From positions 30,205,257-30,269,256 of the forward strand of contig NC_067132.1 in assembly GCF_021347895.1 (NCBI RefSeq): a stretch of 64,000 nucleotides of DNA, given 5' to 3'. The notes below the pieces were generated by a model. It made no database searches. It saw only the letters and a list, made by a program, of their open reading frames with translations, and had not been told where the DNA came from. Source of the DNA: Acanthochromis polyacanthus. Taxonomy: Eukaryota; Chordata; Actinopteri; Pomacentridae. Below, one piece after another: positions 46,801 through 55,498 of this stretch (position 1 is the first letter of the stretch; each line of letters starts with the position of its first letter). Position numbers and translations under genes: made by a program.

Positions 46801-49800
46801 ATGGGGCTGCAGTTTGCCAGACATCAGCTGTGATTGTCTGAACTCAGCTCTGAAGTCCAACCCCTCCCTTCTGACAGAACTGAACCTGAGCTACAACAAA
46901 GAGCTGCAGGATTCAGGAGTGAAACATCTGTGTGGTTTTCTGGAGAATCCAGACTGCAGACTGGAGAGTCTGAGGTCAGACATCATGTTTTGTTTTGTGC
47001 TGAGATGAATCTGATGTAAAGTTTGCTGATATTCTACTGATGATCTTCATGCTAACAGGACTGTTGTTTAGTTTCTATAATCTATACATAGATGCTAAAA
47101 AGGTGTCGACATCACTGTTTTGAGCTGATGCGTGTTTTTTGTTTTCTGAAATGATTGAATCAATTTTAACAAATGTTTTTCTTCTTTATCTCAACATAAT
47201 TGCTGCATCATGACAGCAGTTATTTCTGGTTCCTGTCAGTTACAGTTTTAGGAAATGCAGCAGAATCCAACTGGGTTTATTTTAAAGTTTCTGAAGTCCA
47301 AACTCTGGGAATACTTCACATTATCCCAGAGCAAAAAGGTGGTTTATAGACAGCAGAGCTTTCATAGACGACAGAAACACAATGGATGAGCTCCTGAAAA
47401 GAAAACGCTCAGGAGACACTTTACTTTTGTTAGCTTCTCTTCTGCTGTCTGTGCTTATATGTATTATATTTTACTACACCTGAATTCCTAATAAGACTGT
47501 TCTTGTTTACAAACTTAGCTGTTTCTGTTGTCATTAAAGATAACGAGTATTAAGTCGTGGCTGAAAGCCGCCCAATAAGACCACAGGTTAACCAGCTGTC
47601 ACTGCCAAGATGTTGCTCTGCAGTTATGTTATAACCACATTATGTGAAAAAACTAAAACATGTGAGTTAAAGATGACTGTGCTGTGAAGTCAGATAGTTT
47701 TACATTAATTTCAAATTACCACAGTCAAAGAAGAATTATAGGTCCTTTGTCTCTTAAAAGTATCTGTTTTATTCTTTATTCAGATTATGGTGCTGCAGTT
47801 TGTCAGAGATCAGCTGTGATTCTCTGAGTTCAGCTCTGAAGTCCAACCCCTCACATCTGGAACATCTGGACCTGAGTCTCAACCAGCTGCAGGATTCAGG
47901 AGTGAAACATCTGTGTGGTTTTCTGGAGAATCCAGACTGCAGACTGAAGACTCTGAGGTCAGTTAACTGACTCTTACTGTTGTAGATCTGAAATGTTTAA
48001 CGAACAACTGGAGCTCATTTATGTTCATAAAGAACTTTTATCCATTAAGCTGTAAATCTGCTGCTGTTATGCATTTTCTTTGTATTAAAGAGACAGTTTA
48101 GGATTTAGAATAACCACAATAAGAGAAGGACAAAGTCACTGTGCTGCTTTTAGAGAAAAGCTGATTGATGAGGACAAAGTAATGTTGATCTGCACATTCA
48201 GAACCTGAACACATCTGATGGATCATCAATGATTTTATACACATCTTTTGTTCTTTATTCAGCTTGAGTGTCTGCAGTTTATCAGAGATCAGCTGTGATT
48301 CTCTGAACTCGGCTCTGAAGTCCAACCCCTCACATCTGAAACATCTGGACCTGAACTGCAACCGGCTGCAGGATTCAGGAGTGAAACATCTGTGTGGTTT
48401 TCTGGAGAATCCAGACTGCAGACTGGAGACTCTGAGGTCAGTTAACTGACTCTTACTGTTGTAGATCTTAAATCATTTTATTAACAACTGAAGCTCATTT
48501 ATGTTCATAAAGAACTTTTATCCATGACGCTGTAAATCTGCTGCTGTTATGCATTTTCTTTGTACTGAACACTGACATTTGGATTTAGAATAACCACAAT
48601 AAGAGAAGGACAAAGTCACTGTGCTGCTTTTAGAGAAAAGCTGATTGATGAGGACAAAGTAATGTTGATCTGCACATTCAGAACCTGAACACATCTGATG
48701 GACCATCAATGATTTTATACACATCTTTTGTTCTTTATTCAGATTGGAGGACTGCAGTTTGTCAGAGATCAGCTGTGATTCTCTGGTCTCAGCTCTGAAG
48801 TCCAACCCCTCACATCTGATAGAACTGGACCTGAGTGGAAACAACCTGAAGAAATCATCAGTGAAACATCTGTTAGATCTTGTGGAGAGTCCAGACTGCA
48901 CCCTGAAGACTCTGAGGTCAGTAGAAGGTTCCATCAGTCTCTGCTGCTTCCAGCAGTTTTCTACTAAACACAGTCAGTATCAAAGCAAAGATCCAGAGTT
49001 TCCTGTAAACCTGCAGCTGTGAGAGCAGAATGGAGACAGACTTCTGATTTTTATACGTCTGTAACCCTGTATGTTTTTCTCTTATGTTTGATGGATGGAA
49101 ATAAGCCTTGTGTTAAATTCGGCTTATTTACGACAATCTTGTGTAAACTTTTGAGATTGTAGTTCGTTAACATGCACTGTCCCATCCAGATAAATACAGT
49201 TGGTACTTGAAAATGATTGGACAGAAACACAATCGGAGGAGCCACAAGCTTGTTGTCATGGTGTGTTTGATGGATGTGAAGCCGACTGTTGTTGTTGTGT
49301 TGATGTGTTGAGGAAATAAAGCTGATTCCAGCTGACAGCCTTCCAGATGTGCAGAGACAGTGGTCCTCCTTCATCAAAGTGTCCATCAGATCTGATCTCA
49401 CTGTTTGTTGTCTCATCAGTGATCAGCTGATCAGTGTGATGTTTGTTCTTATTTAACAGCAACATCATCACATGTAGGAACCATGAGGTGTTTGTACAGA
49501 ACAGAAGCTCTGCTCAGGTCCAGCAGTCACATCTGGATCTGTGTCATTGTCTCTGCCTTCATCCAGATGTGCTGACTTCCAGCCTCCATGTTGGTTTGTC
49601 AGCTGATGTTTTCAGAGCAGATGAGATGTTGATGGACACTCAGAGACTGTTGGTTTAAATGGAGCAGCAGTAAATCCATGAGTGAAGAGTTTGTGCAGTA
49701 ATGAAGCTTGATGACTGTCAGCAGTTTGTTTCCACTGTGGACTGCAGTGAAATGTGCAGAGAAACACACCTGATGCTGACAGTGTGTTCACTCCAACACG

Positions 49801-49909
49801 CTAACATGAAGCTGCTGCTCTGAACACGTCTGAAGTCCTGATGAGCTGCTGATCAAACTCATTCATCTCCTCTGTTCTTTCTTCTTCTCTCTGCAGATGG
49901 AAGGATTGA
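37680..49909 (+). CDS. NLR gene 1: RING-FISNA-NACHT-LRR protein (NLRC3-like)
   Basis: Twelve coding exons: 37680-37807, 38252-38371, 39185-39390, 39510-41310, 43748-43921, 44571-44744, 46007-46180, 46798-46974, 47784-47957, 48263-48436, 48743-48916, 49897-49909. They sum to 3489 bases, an exact frame of 1162 residues. Order: two copies of a short Ser-rich module ([16 protein letters not shown] ... EPEPSDTQ), a C3HC4 RING finger, FISNA, NACHT with Walker A (GVAGVGKT) and Walker B ([10 protein letters not shown]), then seven LRR exons. All junctions are consistent in phase. Fish NLR-C proteins are cytosolic sensors or regulators of innate immunity; the specific trigger is unknown. The last exon adds only a few residues (RWKD) before TGA, and a decayed B30.2 piece lies just beyond. 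A full second copy begins 17.7 kb downstream. Confidence 0.85.
38252..38371 (+). CDS. NLR 1 N-terminal module copy 2
   Basis: 40 codons repeating copy 1 ([18 protein letters not shown], variable patch [16 protein letters not shown]). Phase 2 at both ends, so module copies can be added or lost without a frameshift. Confidence 0.8.
38440..38830 (-). mobile_element. L2-type LINE relic in NLR 1 intron
   Basis: Non-coding words such as AATCTTTACTGTCATGTTTT, AGCTGTTTTTCATTCTGGTA and TTTACCTGATGGAAGCAGAA are typical of fish L2-like elements in reverse orientation. The same relic is at 56130-56520. Confidence 0.5.
39185..39390 (+). CDS. NLR 1 RING-finger exon
   Basis: Encodes a complete C3HC4 ligand set: C-x2-C (CARC), C-x-H (CGH), C-x2-C (CRQC) and C-x2-C (CPQC). 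RING domains usually recruit E2 enzymes for ubiquitin transfer, so an E3 role is plausible. Enters in phase 2 and leaves in phase 1, matching its neighbours. Confidence 0.85.
39510..41310 (+). CDS. NLR 1 FISNA-NACHT exon (1801 bases)
   Basis: Starts [20 protein letters not shown] (FISNA), then [20 protein letters not shown], Walker [14 protein letters not shown], Walker [14 protein letters not shown], sensor-like [11 protein letters not shown], and the winged-helix/helical region ([18 protein letters not shown]). The frame is intact and only the final TGG codon is split by the donor; the in-track stop directly after it is intronic. NACHT is the nucleotide-binding switch of NLRs. Confidence 0.9.
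41335..43140 (-). mobile_element. LINE reverse-transcriptase fragment in NLR 1 intron 4
   Basis: Minus-strand reverse transcriptase: [18 protein letters not shown], then [20 protein letters not shown] and the catalytic [12 protein letters not shown]. It is a Jockey/CR1/L2-group non-LTR element; family not assigned. A one-base shorter T run near 42570 breaks the frame that is still open in the gene 2 copy (59346-60350). No endonuclease part is left. Confidence 0.75.
43748..43921 (+). CDS. NLR 1 LRR exon 1
   Basis: 58 codons: [46 protein letters not shown]. Phase 2 at both ends, the standard fish NLR-C LRR cassette. Confidence 0.85.
44571..44744 (+). CDS. NLR 1 LRR exon 2
   Basis: 174 bases, same cassette ([30 protein letters not shown]). 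Preceded by the standard TTTATTCAG acceptor. Confidence 0.85.
45005..45545 (-). mobile_element. L2-type LINE relic with G tract, NLR 1 intron
   Basis: Begins AATCAGAATCAGAAAAACC then TTTATCCCCGAGGGGCAATT, the typical L2-like 3' end in reverse. Ends near a run of nine G at 45517-45525. The gene 2 copy at 62699-63315 has 23 G and an extra 57-base piece. Confidence 0.6.
46007..46180 (+). CDS. NLR 1 LRR exon 3
   Basis: 174 bases ([39 protein letters not shown]). The last full codons differ from the other cassettes (TLG for TLR). Confidence 0.85.
46378..46500 (-). mobile_element. Short L2-type LINE 3' relic
   Basis: AAGGTTCTTTATTGTCATCA and the following AATACAAAATTGGACTCTGG match L2-like 3' ends. 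No coding part. Confidence 0.45.
46798..46974 (+). CDS. NLR 1 LRR exon 4
   Basis: 177 bases, one codon longer than the other cassettes ([13 protein letters not shown]), still phase-neutral. Confidence 0.85.
47784..47957 (+). CDS. NLR 1 LRR exon 5
   Basis: Cassette [30 protein letters not shown]. Together with its following intron it matches the next exon-intron unit closely. Confidence 0.85.
48263..48436 (+). CDS. NLR 1 LRR exon 6
   Basis: Cassette [29 protein letters not shown]. The intron after it (48437-48742) is a near copy of the intron before it (47958-48262). Confidence 0.85.
48743..48916 (+). CDS. NLR 1 LRR exon 7
   Basis: Cassette [18 protein letters not shown], then the more diverged [20 protein letters not shown], the usual look of the last repeat. 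Confidence 0.85.
49897..49909 (+). CDS. NLR 1 last coding exon, stop after four residues
   Basis: After a CTCTGCAG acceptor the frame gives RWKD and TGA at 49907-49909. Other fish genes of this type continue from here into a B30.2 domain. Confidence 0.6.
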
Positions 49910-51165
49910 AGATCAGGAGGATGTTTGTGGTGAGAGGATGAGGTATGACCTGATGGTCCAGAGGTTTAAACCTGGTGTGTAGAGACTCTGACTGGTCCAT
50001 GTTACTGGGAGGTGGAGAGCTTCATGCAGCAGTGACTGACAGGAACCAGAAGAAGTGGAGATGAGTGTGAGTGCTGCAGTGTGAACTGATGTGAGAACAG
50101 CTGCTCTGTGAGTCATAAAGTGGAGTCCAGCATTGTTCCTGTGGAGGTGACCGTGTCTTCAGTGAATGTTCTGATGCTCTGTCCTACAGTCTGCAGACAC
50201 TGAGACTCCTCCTCCATCTGTGTTTTATTTACTGTAAACCTGAATCCCTCTGCAGCTTGTTTCTGTTTGTAACATCATCAGTGTATTTACATTTAAACAG
50301 CCACAGGCTGCTTTGATCACTGAACTAGTGTGAAGTTTGTGGTCATCACTGTTTGTGTTTCAGCACCACACTGTGGAATGATGGTGAACTGCAGCGATTG
50401 TTCATTTTTCTGCCTTTCTGATCGATGTGCAGAGTTTCCTGTCAGTGTGGGGTTGTATTTCTGCTTTTTTATTCACAGTTGTGGTCAAAGTTGTTGAGCT
50501 CATCTACCTGCACAACATTCAGGTGATGTGAAAGAAATGAGATGAAAACACGTCACCTAAAGCCGTGTTACACAGAAACATTCATCTCACTGATAACCGT
50601 AAAGATAAGCTTTATTTTAGTTCCAGACTGAATGTTTATCCAGAGCATTATTTGACATTTAAGAGCTCCAGTAAGAGTTTGTTGTTGTGGGACTGAACAA
50701 TATGCAGCAGAAATCACTGTGGGAGTGTTTCAGTAGATATTTTAATTAAGATATGAATCACTGTTGTATCAGGAATAATCATTTTTGTACTTTCTTCCAC
50801 TGAACAAAATATAATTGTGTATATTATTGTGATTTTTTTCCTGCATCCTCTACCAAACATGCACGTTACTTTGCTTTAAAAATGACTTCTGGCATTGCAA
50901 TGCTTCAATGATAAAAACAAACTGCAGCTCCTGTGATTTGGTCGTTTCATGTGTTCAGCCCCATCTGGTGTTTTGTGTTTTTAAACATCAGTTTGTTCCT
51001 CGTGTGCTGAAGTTTTCCTTTCACTAATATTGTTTATCTGAGCTGCTGCTTTCCTTAAAGGCATTATGGAGAATGTTTTTTTGTTTGTTTAATTTGTCTG
51101 ATTCACATAAAACGAATATACTGACCTTTAGTGGACTTGTATGTATGGTCTCTAAAAGAATTAAA
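49910..51165 (+). other. Probable 3' UTR of NLR gene 1
   Basis: No further LRR or B30.2 exon is recognisable after the decayed piece. The sequence runs open-ended to a polyadenylation signal. Confidence 0.45.
49946..50032 (+). pseudogene. Decayed B30.2 (PRY-SPRY) remnant
   Basis: In one frame it reads PDGPEV, a stop, then TWCVETLTGPCYWEVES, matching the fish NLR B30.2 hallmark (the CYWEVE core after the PDHPERF-type motif). Stops on both sides and the upstream TGA exclude it from the protein. Confidence 0.65.
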
Positions 51166-51171
51166 AATAAA
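51166..51171 (+). terminator. Polyadenylation signal for NLR gene 1
   Basis: AATAAA followed by A-rich sequence; the first good signal after the stop codon that is not inside an intron. Confidence 0.4.
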
Positions 51172-51189
51172 AAAAATAACTGTGGACAT

Positions 51190-52400
51190 GGCAGGACCTG
51201 AAAAACATCAGCCAATCAATGCGCTCGGACCGAGGCGTTTGGTTTGCTCCCTTTCCTGTCAATCAAAAATCTTCCGGCTCAGGCCGAGTTACCAGTGTTG
51301 CCAAGTGAGCTTATTTTAAGCCACTTTGGGCTTGTTTTTCTGTACAGTCGCTTGCAAATTTCATCACTCGCGGGTTGTGGGTTTTTGGGCTTGTTTTCTA
51401 AACTGTTGACGCTTATTTGGGCTTGCTTTGCTGCCTGTATGAACCCCTCCTCATTCTCTCCCAGTTCTCCACAACAAAGCGAAACACGTTAGTCTGTCCT
51501 TTTCCAGGATCCGTCCCCCCGACGTTTCTTGGTTATCGCCCTCACCCATACTCACAAACATGCAGAGCAACACCTGTGGATGTTTGTAGGAGCGATGTAG
51601 AGAAGACCCGACGCCAGGTACAGCGAATAGACCTCAGACCTCGGTGTCTGTGTCTCTGTGTGCCCACCTGCCCGGTCCTGTCGCGGGTTGCCTGGTGACA
51701 GACGCTGCTACAGACGCTGCTGCAGCTGCGCGTTTAAAAATGCGTCCAGCCAAAACTCCACCACGTCCGAAGAAGCAAAGACATTTACAAAAGTACAGAC
51801 GTGAGTAGGAAGACTTGAACTCCTGGCTTGACAGTGGCAAAAGGTACAAGGCAAACTGTGTTTCTGTTGCTCATAGACAAGCTGAAGTGAGGCAGCATCA
51901 GGAGACCATCATGTAAGAAACATGAGAACAGAGAGAACCCAACCAGCAGGTCACAGTTTATCATCCCTAATCATCTCCTGAAGTCCATATGGTAAGGGAC
52001 ATCATGATGTGATCAGCTGGATTTCCTACAGTATCTGGTTGTGAATTTACCAGAGGATGCTTATAATCACGCTGATGTGGTCATACACTCTACAATATTT
52101 TAGTGACTCAATAAAGGCCTAAGTTATTATTATTTTTAAAGCTTTTAAGTTTTTAATAGACATTTATTGAATTGCCTATATGTAATCAATAAATGGACTT
52201 TGCCCATCTCAAGGAAAACTCACAACTCTGATATGTTAACAGTACTAAATAAATAATATATGCATACACACATAAATGGGTTGATACATTAATTGTGTTA
52301 AGATAAGATTTATATTTAGAAAATGTTTGGTTTTTTTAGAATTTCTTTGTATATTAATCTGCATTGAAATGCTTTTTATAAATACAATCTATTACTCCTT
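51190..52400 (+). other. TE-derived region with a decayed BED-like exon
   Basis: 51739-51915 reads MRPAKTPPRPKKQRHLQKYR, a stop, then EDLNSWLDSGKRYKANCVSV and AEVRQHQETIM. This resembles the N-terminus of BED-type zinc-finger proteins derived from hAT transposases, with an internal deletion and a stop. Upstream sequence (TTGGGCTTGTTTT repeated) looks like a dispersed element promoter. The rest is AT-rich without genes. Confidence 0.35.
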
Positions 52401-52410
52401 GGGTGGTTGT

Positions 52411-52510
52411 GGCCCTGAGGAGCCGTGGTGGGCGTGGCCCTGAGGAGCCGTGGTGGGCGTGGCCCTGAGGAGCCGTGGTGGGCGTGGCCCTGAGGAGCCG
52501 TGGTGGGCGT
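52411..52510 (+). repeat. Minisatellite, four 25-bp units
   Basis: The unit GGCCCTGAGGAGCCGTGGTG plus GGCGT is repeated four times without a mismatch. GC-rich island in AT-rich DNA. Confidence 0.95.
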
Positions 52511-52992
52511 CCTTTATTGTCATTTCTGAAAGGTGGCAGTCCTAGATTTTGCAAATGTGAGATACAGGCTCACCATGCAGTTTTAGCATTTAATACAACA
52601 TGGTGGCACAGAAAAGCACAAAAAAACCTCTGAACCCTTCTCATCCACGAGGCTTACAGACGCTGGTTCCACCACTTCAAAACAAAACCACACAAGACAA
52701 ACAAATGAGCTAAAGATCGCCACGTACACAGCCTGTCACACACATCCATCAGTGCTGTGGATCTACCTCGACTGACAAAGAAGTCATAATACACTTTTAT
52801 TTTAATCAGAGCTTTAGAATCTAAGTTTGTTTTCATCAGAGTTTAAAAATTTGTATGATGTATTACATTTAAGAAGAAGGGATGACTATAAAATAATGAA
52901 AATCATGATATTGGCTGGTAAAAAGGCAATCATCAGGAGATGGAGAACTGATTCGGTCCTAAGGTGGATGAATGGCTGGATGTTATGCTGAG

Positions 52993-53892
52993 CAGGGACG
53001 GCTGGTATAAATGGGCTAACAGGGCTAAGCCCTCCCAGGCCAACAGAAAAAAGATGAGAAAATTATTTTTCAAATAACTTACAACAGATTGTTTTAAGTT
53101 TAGGTGAAAACAAAGGTAGCAACAGCACCAATCAGTCAAAAGAAAAACACAGAATATCTCTAAATGGACTTATTTTTTAGAGTCCCAGCATTTTTTTTTT
53201 GTCTGCATTTATTCTCATTGTTTAACTCCATGGAAGGGGTGTCAACACTTTATGAGATTAATGCATATTTTAGTCTTGCAGCCAAATATCTTATTATTTA
53301 GTGCATGCGTGTGACCATCACCAGCCCTCCCTGAAAGCTAAGCTGACACTTTTTTATTACATTTCCCTGTTTAAGAGCCAGGGAGGGCAGTGCTACACCT
53401 CAGTCGTGATGTGAGGGGAAACAAAGGGTGGACAGGACGAGAGGGGACGGACAGGGACAGGGGTGATACAGTCCGCTTTCATTCATTTGTTCTTGTAAGT
53501 GATTGACAGGTGTCATGTCCCGCCCCCGTGATTTACTGATCATGTGGGCTAACTTCAGTCAGCCCACATCCTTTGACGCAGTGAGAAAAGGTTAAGCTAT
53601 GGCGGGCGTTAGCATGAACGATTATTTGCTTTCATGTCCATTTTCCTCAATGTCTTTGGAGGAAAAGCTGGAAGTTAAGAGACTGGGATCACATCGGCCG
53701 TGGATGTGAGCTTCTTTTCAAATAAGGTAGGCCCATGTTGACCTGTTAAAGGACTGTGACACCTTGTTTTTGCTGAGGTCATCTGTTGTACTGAAGGCGT
53801 GTTTTGCACTACATGTCACCAAACAGTTGTAATAAGACAGTTGCAGCAGGCTATCTGTGGGCAGTCTTTGCAGTTGGAACACGTTTTGTAGT

Positions 53893-53984
<92 letters not shown>

Positions 53985-54138
53985 TGTTGATGTAGAGCAC
54001 TAAAAAAGTATAGTGTACCTGTAATTGATGTAACTGTGTGTATCATAGGTGATGTTGCTTTTGCAGCTGTGTTAACCATTTAATCGGTATTATGCATTTG
54101 TTAGCCCACCCAACAAATTTCACCACCAGCCGCCACTG
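52993..54138. mobile_element. Non-autonomous hAT element, 1146 bp
   Basis: 8-bp target duplication ATGCTGAG at 52985-52992 and 54139-54146. Inverted ends CAGGGACGGCTGGT and (other strand) CAGTGGCGGCTGGTGG. No transposase frame. Different terminal family from the hAT at 7554. Confidence 0.85.
53894..53974 (+). repeat. (TG)n microsatellite, about 40 units
   Basis: Uninterrupted TG repeat followed by a short GA run, inside the hAT. Confidence 0.95.
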
Positions 54139-55029
54139 ATGCTGAGTATATATAACATGGAGAGAATTACTGAGGCTGTTAGGCTGGAAATGGACAATTT
54201 TAGTAATATATGGAAAGGATGGTTACAGTACATAAGACAGTATAGATCAGACTTCGTATAGAGGGGTAGAAACTATCCAAGCAGTGTGGCACTTTTATTT
54301 CTTTTATTTTTGATGGATGTGTGTGGGAGTTAAATACTACATGTATTTTGTGAGACACCAAGTGGTACATCAGTTTACACCCTGGTTCAATGCTACAGTG
54401 TTCCTTTGTTTCTTTAACTTTATCAGGCATCTTCAAACTGGATAATCTGTTAGTATAAAAGAAGTACATTTTGTAACTTGGTTTGGAGCTGTCTGTGAAA
54501 ATTTATTGTGAATGTTATTATATCATGTGATAACTTGTATTCTTTGAGATTGGAAAAAACAATAAAATTTTTAAAAAAACAAAAGAATTAGAATAAGAGT
54601 CCAACTTAGGACACAGTGCCTCAAAATGCTGAAATGTTTTGACTAACAAACTAAAATCAGATGACTAGAACCTAATGGACCATACATCACTATCTGCTGC
54701 TGAAATTAACACCGATGAGCAGACTTTTAAAACAGATGTCCAGACTGTAAAGTAGAAATAATCTCATGTTTATTAAATACTACAGTTAGAAGCAGCAATA
54801 ATTACACCCTAGTGGATATTTAGTAAATTGTTATAAAAGTATCTGTCTAATGTGTCTCTTTGTTGAGGGAAATACATTTTCATTCTGCTTCTAAAGCTCT
54901 TTATTCGCTCTAAATCTTTTTACTCAGCAGCTCATGTTTCCTCACAGGAAGAAAAAGTCAACATTTTTCCATGTGACATTTACTTCTACTTGGGTTTTGA
55001 TATTCAACATGTTTTGATCTCTTTCAGGC

Positions 55030-55151
55030 TTATCAGCTACCCGCACTGCAGAGTAGTCATGTGATTTCAAGTGAATAAAGACAGACGGTAAAACTGAAAG
55101 TAAAGTGTTCAGACTGCATTTTAGTGGACAGAGCAGCAGGAGGGAAATAAG
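55030..55151 (+). other. Non-coding 5' exon of NLR gene 2
   Basis: Equivalent of the exon ending at 37460, same donor (AATAAG|GTGAGTG), with the IRF-like AAACTGAAAGTAAAG at 55090-55104. Confidence 0.45.
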
Positions 55152-55370
55152 GTGAGTGTTGCTCCAACATTAATATTCTCAGATACTTGGAGAGGACTTT
55201 AGACTGTCAAAGCAAACAGTGAATTAACAGAGAGGTGCTGGTTGGTTTTATTACAGGATGAACTGTCTGGGTGTCACATTTCCTGTTCTGGGTGTGGCTG
55301 TTTAACAGACGTGTTTTTCATTGTTCTTGTGTCTACAGTTGATCAGAACAGTTGGTTTACCTCTGAGAAG

Positions 55371-55498
55371 ATGAGTGATTTGGAGGAAGAGATGGACGGA
55401 GCAGAATCCTCAGCATCCAGCTGTGTGTCTATGAAGAGTGACCGGTCCAAAGAACGTGTTCCATCATTCAGTAAAGAACCTGAACCCTCAGACACACA
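55371..55498 (+). CDS. NLR 2 exon with start codon, N-terminal module copy 1
   Basis: Same leader as gene 1 (one D-to-G-type change in EEMDGAE), but the patch after MKSDRSK reads ERVPSF. Confidence 0.8.

Larger units (their letters stand above)
52830..54580 (+). mobile_element. L1-type LINE 3' fragment, split by a hAT
   Basis: Left part reads AGKKAIIRRWRTDSV, right part SIYNMERITEAVRLEMDNF and IWKGWLQYIRQY, the typical L1/Tx1 ORF2 end; a frameshift separates them besides the insertion. It ends in AATAAAATTT and an A-rich tail. The left limit is approximate. Confidence 0.7.
37051..54770 (+). repeat. Tandem duplication unit 1 (about 17.7 kb)
   Basis: From TTTATTAAATACTACAGTTA near 37050 the sequence matches the region starting near 54771 along the whole NLR gene. 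Offsets between matching exons run 17691, 17688, 17687 and 17767 bases. The right end of unit 1 cannot be fixed because unit 2 leaves the window. Confidence 0.85.

Noticed and set aside
52354..52554. Repetitive 66-codon minus-strand frame
   Set aside because: Product of the 25-bp minisatellite.
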